Shown one piece after another: positions 38,948 through 47,411 of a stretch of DNA of 64,000 bases. Origin of the DNA: Zobellella iuensis (GTDB lineage: Bacteria > Pseudomonadota > Gammaproteobacteria > Enterobacterales > Aeromonadaceae); NCBI RefSeq assembly GCF_016746085.1, contig NZ_JAERTZ010000036.1:1-64000 (forward strand). The letters are read 5' to 3'. A program made the position numbers and the translations under genes. Positions within the stretch are counted from its first letter, which is position 1, and each line of letters begins with the position of its first letter. The notes below the pieces were generated by a model. The model did no database searches, was not told the DNA's origin, and saw nothing but the letters and a program-made list of their open reading frames with translations.

Positions 38948-40711
38948 ATGCCACGTATGACTCCCAGTGAAGCCATGGTCGAAACCCTGGCGGCCAACGG
39001 TGTAACCGATATCTTCGGCATCATGGGCTCCGCCTTCATGGACGCCATGGACATCTTCGCCCCGGCGGGCATCCGCCTGATCCCCACGGTGCACGAGCAG
39101 GGCGCCGGCCACATGGCCGACGGCTACGCCCGGGTCAGCGGCCGGCACGGCGTCTGTATCGCCCAGAACGGCCCCGGCATCACCAACTTCGTGACCGCCA
39201 TCGCCGCCGCCTACTGGGCCCACAGCCCGGTGGTGTGCATCACCCCGGAAACCGGCTCCATGACCCAGGGCCTGGGCGGCTTCCAGGAGGCGCAGCAACT
39301 GCCCTTCTTCGAAACCATCACCAAGTACCAGGGCCACGTGGCCAACCCGGCGCGGATGGCCGAGTTCACCGCCCGCTGCTTCGACCGGGCCATGCTGGAA
39401 AACGGCCCCACCCAGCTCAACATTCCGCGGGATTTCTTCTACGGCGACATCAACGTGGAGATCCCCCAGCCGATCCGCATCGAGCGCGGCGCCGGCGGCG
39501 AACAGAGCCTGCAGCAGGCGGCCGCCCTGCTGGCCGAAGCCAGGAATCCGGTGATCATTTCCGGCGGCGGCGTGGTGATGGCCGACGCGGTGGAGGAGTG
39601 CAAGGCGCTGGCCGAGTTCCTGGGCGCCCCCGTGGTCAACAGCTACCTGCACAACGACTCTTTCCCGGCCAGCCACCCGCTGTGGTGCGGTCCGCTGGGC
39701 TACCAGGGCTCCAAGGCCGGCATGAAGCTGCTCTCCCGCGCCGACGTGGTGCTGGCGCTGGGTACTCGCCTGGGGCCCTTCGGCACCCTGCCCCAGCACG
39801 GCCTGGACTACTGGCCGAAGCAGGCCAAGATCATCCAGGTGGACTGCGACGCCAAGATGCTGGGCCTGGTGAAGAAGATCTCCGTCGGCGTGTGTGGTGA
39901 CGCCAAGGCCGCCGCCGTCTCCATCCTGGAACGGCTGCAGAACCTCAACGTGTCCTGCCTGGAAAACAAGGGCGCCCGCGCCGGTGAGATCGCCGCCGAA
40001 AAAGCGGCCTGGGAGGCGGAGCTGGATCAGTGGATCCACGAAAAGGACGACTATTCCCTGGACATGATCGCCGAGCAGGCGGAAGAGCAGGGCAGCTACC
40101 TGCATCCGCGCCAGGTGCTGCGCGAGCTGGAAAAGGCCATGCCCGAGGACGTGATGGTGTCCACCGACATCGGCAACATCAACTCGGTGGCCAACAGCTA
40201 CCTGCGCTTCGAGAAGCCGCGCTCCTTCTTCGCCGCCATGAGCTTCGGCAACTGCGGTTACGCCCTGCCGACCATCATCGGCGCCAAGACCGCCGCGCCC
40301 CATCGCCCGGCCATCTCCTACGCCGGTGACGGCGCCTGGGGCATGTCGATGATGGAGATCATGACCTGCGTACGCGAACACATTCCGGTGACCTCCATCG
40401 TGTTCCACAACCGCCAGTGGGGCGCGGAGAAGAAGAACCAGGTCGACTTCTACAACCGCCGCTTCGTGGCCGGCGATCTGGAGAACCCCAGCTTCGCCGA
40501 CATCGCCCGCGCCATGGGGGCCGAAGGGGTGACGGTGGACAAGCTGGAAGACGTGGGCCCGGCCCTGAAGGCCGCCATCGCGCGCCAGATGGAGGAGGGC
40601 AAGACCACCGTCATCGAGATCATGTGCACCCGCGAGCTGGGCGACCCCTTCCGCCGCGACGCCCTGTCCAAGCCGGTGCGTCACCTGGACAAGTACAAGG
40701 ACTATTGCTGA
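38948..40711 (+). CDS. xsc: Sulfoacetaldehyde acetyltransferase
   Basis: 587 aa ThDP enzyme that cleaves sulfoacetaldehyde with phosphate to acetyl phosphate and sulfite, the desulfonation step. It starts MPRMTPSEAMVETLAANGVT and has VHEQGAGHMADGYARVSGR with the conserved Glu. The ThDP motif is GDGAWGMSMMEI, and FHNRQWGAEKKNQVDFYNRR is characteristic of Xsc rather than acetolactate synthase. Genes for taurine entry, oxidation and acetyl phosphate use surround it. Confidence 0.95.
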   Translation: MPRMTPSEAMVETLAANGVTDIFGIMGSAFMDAMDIFAPAGIRLIPTVHEQGAGHMADGYARVSGRHGVCIAQNGPGITNFVTAIAAAYWAHSPVVCITPETGSMTQGLGGFQEAQQLPFFETITKYQGHVANPARMAEFTARCFDRAMLENGPTQLNIPRDFFYGDINVEIPQPIRIERGAGGEQSLQQAAALLAEARNPVIISGGGVVMADAVEECKALAEFLGAPVVNSYLHNDSFPASHPLWCGPLGYQGSKAGMKLLSRADVVLALGTRLGPFGTLPQHGLDYWPKQAKIIQVDCDAKMLGLVKKISVGVCGDAKAAAVSILERLQNLNVSCLENKGARAGEIAAEKAAWEAELDQWIHEKDDYSLDMIAEQAEEQGSYLHPRQVLRELEKAMPEDVMVSTDIGNINSVANSYLRFEKPRSFFAAMSFGNCGYALPTIIGAKTAAPHRPAISYAGDGAWGMSMMEIMTCVREHIPVTSIVFHNRQWGAEKKNQVDFYNRRFVAGDLENPSFADIARAMGAEGVTVDKLEDVGPALKAAIARQMEEGKTTVIEIMCTRELGDPFRRDALSKPVRHLDKYKDYC

Positions 40712-40774
40712 TAAAGGAAGCTGCCCGCCACGGCGGGCAGCTCGGCTTTATCATCAAGCCGTCTGTTTTACTGG

Positions 40775-40882
40775 CATGAGCCGGCCAAAGGGCCCACTCC
40801 TCCGACACGCCGCAAGTACGTCCATGTAGGCTCGCACATGCCATCCCTGGCATGTGACGGTCGGCGGAGCGGTTCCCTTTGT
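40775..40882. repeat. Palindromic repeat element, copy A
   Basis: Imperfect outer arms (AAAGGGCCCACTCCTCCGAC at 40787 and GTCGGCGGAGCGGTTCCCTT near 40859) enclose an inner hairpin CACATGCC-ATCCCT-GGCATGTG. The sequence is related, in reverse orientation, to the central parts of copies at 49494-49598 and 59860-59965. It lies in the xsc-pta gap (40712-40998), so a transcript through both genes would carry a large hairpin. Confidence 0.8.
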
Positions 40883-40998
40883 CCGTCTCTTCTGACATGG
40901 GTGTCGCCTGTTTATGCCAGTCTGCCGATACCGGAACACAACCCGATGCCATTGTGTCAGTGGCCTCCGGTGGTCTTCTGTCGAACAGGAAGGGAATC

Positions 40999-41940
40999 AT
41001 GCTCAATACCGCGCCCAAGGAATGCCCGCCCCGCTTGCTGGCCCAGGCCCGCCAGCACCCCAGGGTCACCACTGTGGTGATCAACCCGGTCAACGCCGTG
41101 TCCCTGGCCAGCGCCCGGCTGGCCCGGGAGCAGGGGCTGATCGAGCCGATACTGGTGGGGGATGTGGCCGTCATGCGGCAGCAGGCCCAGGCCATGGGCT
41201 GGACGCTGGACGGCCTGCGTCTGGTGCCGGCCGCCGACGAAACCGAGGCCGCCCGGCTGGGCGTCGCCCTGGTCGGCCAGGGCGAGGCCGACGCCATCAT
41301 GAAGGGCCATGTGCATACGGATATCCTGCTGCGGGCGGTGCTGAACAAGTCCGCCGGGCTGCGCACCGACAGCCGGCTGAGCCACCTGTTCCATATGACG
41401 GTGCCGGGCAGCTGCAAGGCCCTGTGCATCACCGACGCGGTGATCAACGTCCAGCCGACGGTGCTCGACAAGCTGCACATCGCCCGCAACGCCATCGGCC
41501 TGATGCACGCCCTGGGCAACCCCGAGCCCAAGGTGGCGGTGCTGTCGGGCACCGAGGAGGTGAGCAAGAGCATGCCTTCCAGCCTGGACGCCGCCGAACT
41601 GGTCAAGCTGGCGGCCATGGGCGCCCTGCCCGGCGCCCTGGTGGAAGGCCCCCTGGCCTTCGACAATGCGGTCTCGGCGGAGGCGGCGGCCATCAAGGGC
41701 ATCCGCGGCCGGGTGCCGGGGCAGGCGGATATCCTGCTGGTGCCCAACCTGGAGTCGGGCAACTTCCTGTTCAAGCAGATGGTGTACTTTATGGGCGCCA
41801 CCGCCGCCGGCCTGGTGCTGGGTGCCAGGGTGCCCATCATCCTCACCTCCCGCGCCGATCCGCCCGAGGCCCGGCTGGCGTCCTGCGCCCTGGCCGCCCT
41901 CCATTGTGCCCACCAGGCCAGCCGCGCCGCGGTGGCCTGA
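40999..41940 (+). CDS. pta: Phosphate acetyltransferase (Pta/Ptb family, short form)
   Basis: 313 aa. The single catalytic domain has MKGHVHTDILLRAVLNKSAG, LFHMTVPG and LEGPLAFDNAVS-type motifs (here VEGPLAFDNAVS). By itself it could be phosphate butyryltransferase, but next to xsc it most likely turns the acetyl phosphate made by Xsc into acetyl-CoA. The ATG at 40999 has AGGAAGGGA upstream; the frame is open further upstream, into the repeat, without family similarity. Confidence 0.88.
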   Translation: MLNTAPKECPPRLLAQARQHPRVTTVVINPVNAVSLASARLAREQGLIEPILVGDVAVMRQQAQAMGWTLDGLRLVPAADETEAARLGVALVGQGEADAIMKGHVHTDILLRAVLNKSAGLRTDSRLSHLFHMTVPGSCKALCITDAVINVQPTVLDKLHIARNAIGLMHALGNPEPKVAVLSGTEEVSKSMPSSLDAAELVKLAAMGALPGALVEGPLAFDNAVSAEAAAIKGIRGRVPGQADILLVPNLESGNFLFKQMVYFMGATAAGLVLGARVPIILTSRADPPEARLASCALAALHCAHQASRAAVA

Positions 41941-41964
41941 GCCTCGACCCGAAAGGAGCTGCCC

Positions 41965-42258
41965 ATGTCACTCAGTCGTTATGGTTTTATCGTCAAGGGG
42001 CCGGATCTGGAGCTGTTCAAGCACCACGGCCGCATCAAGAGCGACGGCTTCGACATCGCCGTGGCCGGGGTGCGTACCCTGGAGGAGGCGGTCATGGCCG
42101 CCCAGGAGATGCTGACCCGGCGCATCGAGCTTATCGAGCTGTGCGGCGGCTTCAGCGCCGAGGAGGAAGCGCAGATCCGCGAGGCTATCCAGGATCATGT
42201 GCCCCTGGGGCGGGTAAGCTACCGGCCCGAAGACCAGGGGCGGGTCGACTGGCCCTGA
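41965..42258 (+). CDS. Small conserved protein (DUF6506-like) in taurine cluster
   Basis: 97 aa, soluble, acidic C-terminus. It reads SRYGFIVKGPDLELFKHHGR, then VAGVRTLEEAVMAAQEMLT and IELIELCGGFSAEEEAQIRE. I recognise it only as a conserved domain of unknown function (DUF6506-like, from memory). It starts 24 bases after pta behind AAAGGAG, so it is probably cotranscribed with pta and may be an accessory of the pathway. Confidence 0.7.
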   Translation: MSLSRYGFIVKGPDLELFKHHGRIKSDGFDIAVAGVRTLEEAVMAAQEMLTRRIELIELCGGFSAEEEAQIREAIQDHVPLGRVSYRPEDQGRVDWP

Positions 42259-42274
42259 ACCCCTCGAGGCCGCT

Positions 42275-43258
42275 TTATGGCTGACGGCCGGTCCGGCGAG
42301 GGCCGGCCGTTTCCAGCTTCCCCTGCCGGCTCAGCCGGTAGGGGTCCAGATCCCGTGCCAGCACCAGCCTGCCCCCGTAATGGGCGCGGGCTTCCGCCGC
42401 TATCTCGTCGATATGGGGCGAGCCGGCACCGTCCTGGTAGCGGGGGCTGAAGTGGGTGAGGATCAGGTTGGACAGGCCGGCCTGTTCGGCGAAGCGGGCC
42501 ACCCGCTCGGCGTCGCTGTGCTGGGGCGCCGGCCCCAGGCGCTCGGCCACTTCCCGGGTGTAGGTGGCCTCGTGCACCAGCAGGCAGGCGTCCCGGGCGG
42601 CCTCCGCCAGCAGGGCGGGGCTGTCGTTGTCGCCGGCGATGATCACCTTGCGCGGCGCCCGCTCCGGCAGCCGGTAGTCCTCTCCCCTGAGGCGCCGGCC
42701 CTCGAATTCCAGCTCCTCCCCCCGGTGCAGCCGGCCCCACAGCGGGCCGGCGGGAATGCCCTCGGCGGTCAGCCGGGCCACATCCAGCTTGGCCTCCACC
42801 CGGGCTTCGGTGAACACATAGGCATAACTCGGCACCCGGTGGGACAGGGCCACCGCTTCCAGCGTGAAATCCTGCACCGCCAGGGGGGCCTGCAGCGATT
42901 CGACCGGCACGAAGTCGATGGGGAAGTCGAGCCGGAGATCGCTCAGCCGGGCCACGCACTCGATAAAAGCCGCGATGGGCGCGGGGGCGATGATGCGCAG
43001 CGGCGCCGTGCGCCCGGCCAGGGCGGCGCTGGCCAGCAGCCCGGGCAGGCCGTAGCAGTGGTCGCCGTGCACATGGGTGATCAGCAGGGTGTCGAGCTGC
43101 ATCGGCGACAGCCGGGTATGCAGCAGCCGGTGCTGGGTGCCTTCGCCACAGTCGATCAGGCACCAGGCGCGGGCGCCGGCCCTGCGCAGGGCCAGGCCGG
43201 AGACGTTGCGGCTCTTGGTGGGGGTACCGGAGGAGGTGCCGAGAAAGATCAGTTCCAT
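42275..43258 (-). CDS. rnz: Ribonuclease Z
   Basis: 327 aa metallo-beta-lactamase-fold endonuclease that processes tRNA 3' ends. Zinc ligands His62, His64, Asp66 and His67 lie in THVHGDHCYGLPGL. The N-terminus MELIFLGTSSGTPTKSRNVS and the later LVHEATY and LTHFSPRYQD are typical. It converges on the taurine genes and has no evident link to them. Confidence 0.94.
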   Translation of the reverse strand: MELIFLGTSSGTPTKSRNVSGLALRRAGARAWCLIDCGEGTQHRLLHTRLSPMQLDTLLITHVHGDHCYGLPGLLASAALAGRTAPLRIIAPAPIAAFIECVARLSDLRLDFPIDFVPVESLQAPLAVQDFTLEAVALSHRVPSYAYVFTEARVEAKLDVARLTAEGIPAGPLWGRLHRGEELEFEGRRLRGEDYRLPERAPRKVIIAGDNDSPALLAEAARDACLLVHEATYTREVAERLGPAPQHSDAERVARFAEQAGLSNLILTHFSPRYQDGAGSPHIDEIAAEARAHYGGRLVLARDLDPYRLSRQGKLETAGPRRTGRQP

Positions 43259-43365
43259 GCGCTGCGCCGATGAAAAAGGAGACCCTTGATGGTAACCGCA
43301 AGCGCCGGGATGGGGAATCCGGAGTCACTTTCTGGAGCATCATATAGTTTAAAATTCAGGCGGCT

Positions 43366-43498
43366 CCTCCCTATCGCACCGCAGCCGACTGCTGGCACCC
43401 CCCCTCGGACGGCGTAAGGGCTTGAAAGAGGCAATCCCTGTTGCCTCTTCGCTGGGTCATGACAGATAAGCTCTGCGAATATCCTAAACAGGCTCCCG
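43366..43498. repeat. Palindromic repeat element, copy D (short form)
   Basis: Shares its left part (CTCCCTATCG, GACTGCTGGCA, GACGGCG, GGGCTTGAAAGAGGCAA) and right part (TGTTGCCTC, TCGCTGGGT, AAACAGGCTC) with copies B and C, but lacks their roughly 85-base centre. GAGGCAA and TTGCCTC meet here as a short hairpin. It fills most of the gap between rnz and the usp gene and ends about 15 bases past the usp stop. Confidence 0.82.
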
Positions 43499-43513
43499 GC
43501 AGAATGGCATCAT

Positions 43514-44017
43514 TCAGCCGGCGCTCTTTTTCTCCGGCCGGGGCACGATCAGGGTGGGGATGCGCGACTCGCGCAGCACGTTCTTGGCCACACTGCCGAG
43601 CAGGGTGTGCAGCCAGCCCTTTTCGTGGGCGCCCATCACGATAAGATCGCAACCCAGCTCCCGGGAGCGGCGGAGTATGGTCTGCACCGGGTAGCCCTCC
43701 ACCACTTCGCAGCCGACGATCTTGGGGCGCAGCGCCTTCTCGGCGGGGGCGATCACCTCCCAGAAGTAGTCCTGCCGCTGCTGCAACTGGGCCCTGGCGT
43801 GGTTGAGCCGCTGGTGCAGGAACTCCTCCCGGCTGCTCTGGTTGAGAATGTAGGACTGCAGGGTCAGCTTCTCGTCGCCGGACAGCTGCTCCACCACGTT
43901 GAGCACATGGATGTCGGCGCCGGTCTGCTTGGCCAGGTAAACGGCGTACTGGAAGGCGTAGGAAGCATTCTTGGACAGATCGGTGCAGTAGAGGATCTTG
44001 TTCACTCGGGGCAGCAT
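43514..44017 (-). CDS. Universal stress protein of the TRAP transporter operon
   Basis: 167 aa UspA fold. It has the N-terminal LYCTDLSKNASYAFQYAVYL and the ATP-binding GAHEKGWLHTLLGSVAKNVL. Usp genes of this type often follow TRAP transporter genes; TeaD in Halomonas binds ATP and modulates the TeaABC ectoine transporter. Here it comes about 110 bases after the TRAP large subunit, so a similar regulatory role is inferred. Confidence 0.88.
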   Translation of the reverse strand: MLPRVNKILYCTDLSKNASYAFQYAVYLAKQTGADIHVLNVVEQLSGDEKLTLQSYILNQSSREEFLHQRLNHARAQLQQRQDYFWEVIAPAEKALRPKIVGCEVVEGYPVQTILRRSRELGCDLIVMGAHEKGWLHTLLGSVAKNVLRESRIPTLIVPRPEKKSAG

Positions 44018-44128
44018 CTGGGCACTCCTTTTCGGTGGGCGGGCTTCGGCATGGCGGCCTCTGGATAACAGTATGTGGCCGCCGCCGGGGCTTGTCCTTG
44101 ACCTGGGTCAGCCCGGCGGCGGCGTGCG

Positions 44129-45472
44129 CTAATAGCCCAGTAAACCGGGCAGGAACAGGGTGATCTGCGGCACATAGGCGATGATAAAGACGGCGATCAC
44201 CGACATGAAGGCGAAGGGCAGGGCCCGTACCGAAATTTCCTCGATGGAGGTGCCCGATACCCCGGAGGCGATGAACAGGTTCTCGCCGAGCGGCGGCGTC
44301 TGGAAGCCGATGGACAGGCAGCACACCACCACTATGCCGAAGTGGATGGGATCTATGCCCAGGTTGTAGGCCACCGGCAGCAGCACCGGCGTCAGTATCA
44401 TGATGGCGGCCAGGGTCTCCATAAACATGCCGACGAACAGCAGGAAGAAGATGATCAGCGCCCAGATGATGTAGATGTTGGTGGTCATCTCCAGCATGGA
44501 GGCGGCGACGATGGCCGGGATCTGGTTTTCCACCAGCAGGCGGCCGAACACGGTGGCGGTGAACAGGATCAGCAGCACCCGCCCGGTCAGCCAGGTGGTG
44601 GTTTCCAGCGAGCGTAGCACGTCCTTGAACTTCAGCTCCTTGTGCACGAAAAAGCCGATCACCAGGGTGTAGAAGATGGCGACGATGGCGGATTCGGTGG
44701 GCGTGAACAGGCCGCTGTAGATGCCGCCCAGGATGACGATGGGCGCCAGCACCGACCAGATGCCCCGGCGCAGGGCGGCCAGGGTAGTGGCGCCTGACCA
44801 GCCCTCGGTGGTGCCCTTGTAACCGTGCTTGCGACACAGGAAATAGTTCATGATCAGCAGGCCGCAGGACAGTACCACGCCGGGCAGGAAGCCGGCGATA
44901 AACAGCTTGGGAATGGACACCGACTGGAACTGGCCGTGCTGGGCAATGGCCTCGGGCGGCGCCATCAGCCCCATGGCGGAAATACCGAAGATAACCATGG
45001 GGATGGAGGGCGGTATCACCACCCCCAGGCCGCCGGAGGAAGCGGTGATGGCGGAGGCATAGCCTTTGCTGTAGCCCCGTTGCACCATGGCCGGGATCAT
45101 CAGCATGCCCACGGCGGCGGTGGTGGCCGGGCCCGAGCCGGAGATGGCGCCGAAGAACATGCAGGCCATGACGGTGGCGGCGGACATGCCGCCGGTAAAG
45201 GGGCCGGCGAAGCTTTCGGCCAGGTCGACCAGCCGCTTGGAAATGCCGGCGGCTTCCATCAGGGCGCCGGCCAGGATAAAGGCGGGCAGGGCCATCAGCG
45301 GAAAGGAACCGACCGAGGTAAAGGCGATCTGCACGAACTTGATCGGGTTTTCGCCCAGGTAAAGGAAGGAAGCCAGCGCCGAGACCCCCAGTGAGACACT
45401 GATGGGAGCCCCGATAAGCAGCAACAGCAGGAAGCTCCCGAACAGTATCATGACGACGGATGATTCAACCAT
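44129..45472 (-). CDS. tauM: TRAP transporter large permease (DctM type), probable taurine
   Basis: 447 aa, about 12 membrane segments, with GAISGSGPATTAAVGMLMIP and GVVIPPSIPMVIFG, the DctM hallmarks. It forms the Na+-driven channel with the small subunit. Taurine as substrate is inferred from the taurine block and the known tauKLM TRAP systems. It starts 15 bases after the small-subunit gene. Confidence 0.85.
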   Translation of the reverse strand: MVESSVVMILFGSFLLLLLIGAPISVSLGVSALASFLYLGENPIKFVQIAFTSVGSFPLMALPAFILAGALMEAAGISKRLVDLAESFAGPFTGGMSAATVMACMFFGAISGSGPATTAAVGMLMIPAMVQRGYSKGYASAITASSGGLGVVIPPSIPMVIFGISAMGLMAPPEAIAQHGQFQSVSIPKLFIAGFLPGVVLSCGLLIMNYFLCRKHGYKGTTEGWSGATTLAALRRGIWSVLAPIVILGGIYSGLFTPTESAIVAIFYTLVIGFFVHKELKFKDVLRSLETTTWLTGRVLLILFTATVFGRLLVENQIPAIVAASMLEMTTNIYIIWALIIFFLLFVGMFMETLAAIMILTPVLLPVAYNLGIDPIHFGIVVVCCLSIGFQTPPLGENLFIASGVSGTSIEEISVRALPFAFMSVIAVFIIAYVPQITLFLPGLLGY

Positions 45473-45487
45473 GGGTGTGCTCCTGCC

Positions 45488-46042
45488 TTAACTCGACTTG
45501 TGTTGTTGATCAGCGGATTCGATCAATTTCTCGACTTCCAGGGATTCGGGATCCCGGATGTCGATCCCCTTGATCAACTTGTAATAATTGACCTGTAAAA
45601 TGCGCAGCGTCATCAGCGCGAAGGCGATGGGCAAGATCATGTAGACGTATTTCATCGGAAAGCCCAGGGTCTGGGATTTCCAGAACAGGTTCATCTTGTT
45701 GAACACGAAATCGTAGCTCAGCCAGACGAAATAGCCGTTGAAACAGACCCAGATCAGATCCGCCAGGGCTTCCGAGATCACCGCCACTTTGGGCGGGAAG
45801 AATTTGAACTGAAAGGTCACCCTGTTGTGGGCCGCCAGTTTGGTGGCGTAGCTGGCGCCGAAATAGACGAACCAGACGAACATGTAGGTGGACAATTCCT
45901 CACTCCAGGACAGGGAGTGGTTGAACAGCTGCCGCGATACAATCTGCACAAAGAGGATCACCACAAAGGTGGCGAGCAGGGTGCTGCAAATCACACGTTC
46001 TATATTATCGAGAATCTTGAATATCAGTTTGCCGATGGTCAT
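45488..46042 (-). CDS. tauL: TRAP transporter small permease (DctQ type), probable taurine
   Basis: 184 aa with four hydrophobic segments, starting MTIGKLIFKILDNIERVICS. It includes the DctQ signature WSEELSTYMFVWFVYFGASY. GGGAGGAAA precedes the ATG at 46042; an upstream extension of the frame lacks similarity. Middle gene of the three-component transporter. Confidence 0.83.
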   Translation of the reverse strand: MTIGKLIFKILDNIERVICSTLLATFVVILFVQIVSRQLFNHSLSWSEELSTYMFVWFVYFGASYATKLAAHNRVTFQFKFFPPKVAVISEALADLIWVCFNGYFVWLSYDFVFNKMNLFWKSQTLGFPMKYVYMILPIAFALMTLRILQVNYYKLIKGIDIRDPESLEVEKLIESADQQHKSS

Positions 46043-46108
46043 GGCGTTTCCTCCCTGAGAAAAATGCACCCGGCTTGCGCCCAGGTGCATTTTGGCTGAG
46101 CTGACGGC

Positions 46109-47125
46109 TTAGATGGCGTCGCGGCCCAGGGATTGCAGGATCTTGTTCAGATGGTCCTTGCCACCCAGCTTGTCATAGTACTTGGGCCAGACCTTGCTGA
46201 TGGCGTTGTCCATCCACTCCTGCTCGTTGTTGGCGGGCTCGGAGATGACCATGCCGCGGCTGGTCAGTTCGGCCTTGATCTTGTCTTCCTGCTCCACCAG
46301 CCAGCGGGCGCTGTGCTCGGTGGCCGCCTTGCCCGCCGCCAGTATGGCCTGCTGCACCTCGTCCGGCTGGGACTGGAACACCGCCTCGGACATGATCAGC
46401 GGCTCGATGGAGAACAGGTAGCGGATATTGGTGATGTATTTCTGCACCTCGTCGAACTTCATGGCATAGACGGTGATGTAGGGGTTGTCCTGACCGTCGA
46501 CCACGCCCAGCTGCAGGCCGGTAAAGGTTTCGGACCAGGCCATGGGGGTGGGGTTGATGCCCCAGGCGCGGTAGGTGTCGATCATGATCTCGTTGTTGGG
46601 CACTCGTACCTTGAGCGCCTTGAGGTCGCTCAGGCTTTGCACCGGCTGCTTGGAGTTGGTCAGCACCCGGAAACCGGAGTAGGCCCAGCCGACGATACGC
46701 ACGCCGGCGTCACGGATGGTGTTGTCCACCAGTTGCTGACCCACCTCGCCCTGGGTCAGGGCCACGGCGTCGTCCAGGCTCTGTACCATATAGGGCAGGG
46801 TGAGCACGCCCACCGAGGGCGAGAAGGGGGTGACGTTGTTGATGGCCAGGATGGAGAAGTCGAGCAGTCCCATGGCGGCATCGTTGACCGTGGCCTGCTC
46901 GTCGCCGAGCTGACCGTTGAGGAACAGCTGGGTATCGTGCCGGCCGCCGGTTTTTTCCTTGAACGCCTCGGAGAACTTCAGCCCCAGCTCATGCTGGGTG
47001 CCACCGGCCCCGTCGCCCACCGCCACCCTGAAGGTTTTGGCCTGGGCCAGGCTGCTGGTGGCCGCCGCGGCCCCCAGGCAGAGGGCGAAGGACAGGGATT
47101 TCACAAAACGTTGCTTGAATATCAT
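46109..47125 (-). CDS. tauK: TRAP transporter substrate-binding protein (DctP type), probable taurine
   Basis: About 338 aa with a signal peptide (MIFKQRFVKSLSFALCLGAA ... LAQA). DctP features are GDEQATVNDAAMGLLDF and RVPNNEIMIDTYRAWGINPT with the conserved Arg that binds a carboxylate or sulfonate, then GLQLGVVDGQDNP. It is first in the operon, about 280 bases from cobT. The substrate is inferred from context. Confidence 0.83.
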   Translation of the reverse strand: MIFKQRFVKSLSFALCLGAAAATSSLAQAKTFRVAVGDGAGGTQHELGLKFSEAFKEKTGGRHDTQLFLNGQLGDEQATVNDAAMGLLDFSILAINNVTPFSPSVGVLTLPYMVQSLDDAVALTQGEVGQQLVDNTIRDAGVRIVGWAYSGFRVLTNSKQPVQSLSDLKALKVRVPNNEIMIDTYRAWGINPTPMAWSETFTGLQLGVVDGQDNPYITVYAMKFDEVQKYITNIRYLFSIEPLIMSEAVFQSQPDEVQQAILAAGKAATEHSARWLVEQEDKIKAELTSRGMVISEPANNEQEWMDNAISKVWPKYYDKLGGKDHLNKILQSLGRDAI

Positions 47126-47411
47126 AGCTACTTGCTCCAGTTGCAATGGCCCGGCCGAGGGCGGGGCGGTGACCTTCCGTGATGTCGGGCAACGTGATGG
47201 TTGCCCACTACTGGCTCAATGTCTGCTATCTCGACCCTTGCGGGTGCTACCAAGATGGCATCTTGTTGATTCGGGCCCGGTGGTCCGGGCTTGTCAGTAA
47301 TCTTTAAATGTGGCCGGTAAAATGGTTAGGACCACTTCCCCTTTGGTGCTGGGGCCAGGTAAAAAGTAACTTAAAATCAATGAATTATAAAACGGGATTG
47401 TAAATTTATTG
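47126..47411 (-). other. TRAP operon upstream region
   Basis: About 285 bases between the tauK start and the cobT stop. AT-rich near 47365-47410. On the minus strand GTGGTCCTAAC (about 47327-47337) resembles GTGGTCCAAGT before tauX and CTGGTCCTACT before xsc. No clear terminator for cobT was found. Confidence 0.4.

Noticed and set aside
38948-40711. Acetolactate synthase assignment for the ThDP enzyme
   Set aside because: The FHNRQWGAEKKNQVDF block and the neighbours tauXY, tauR and pta point to Xsc; ilvI is separately present.
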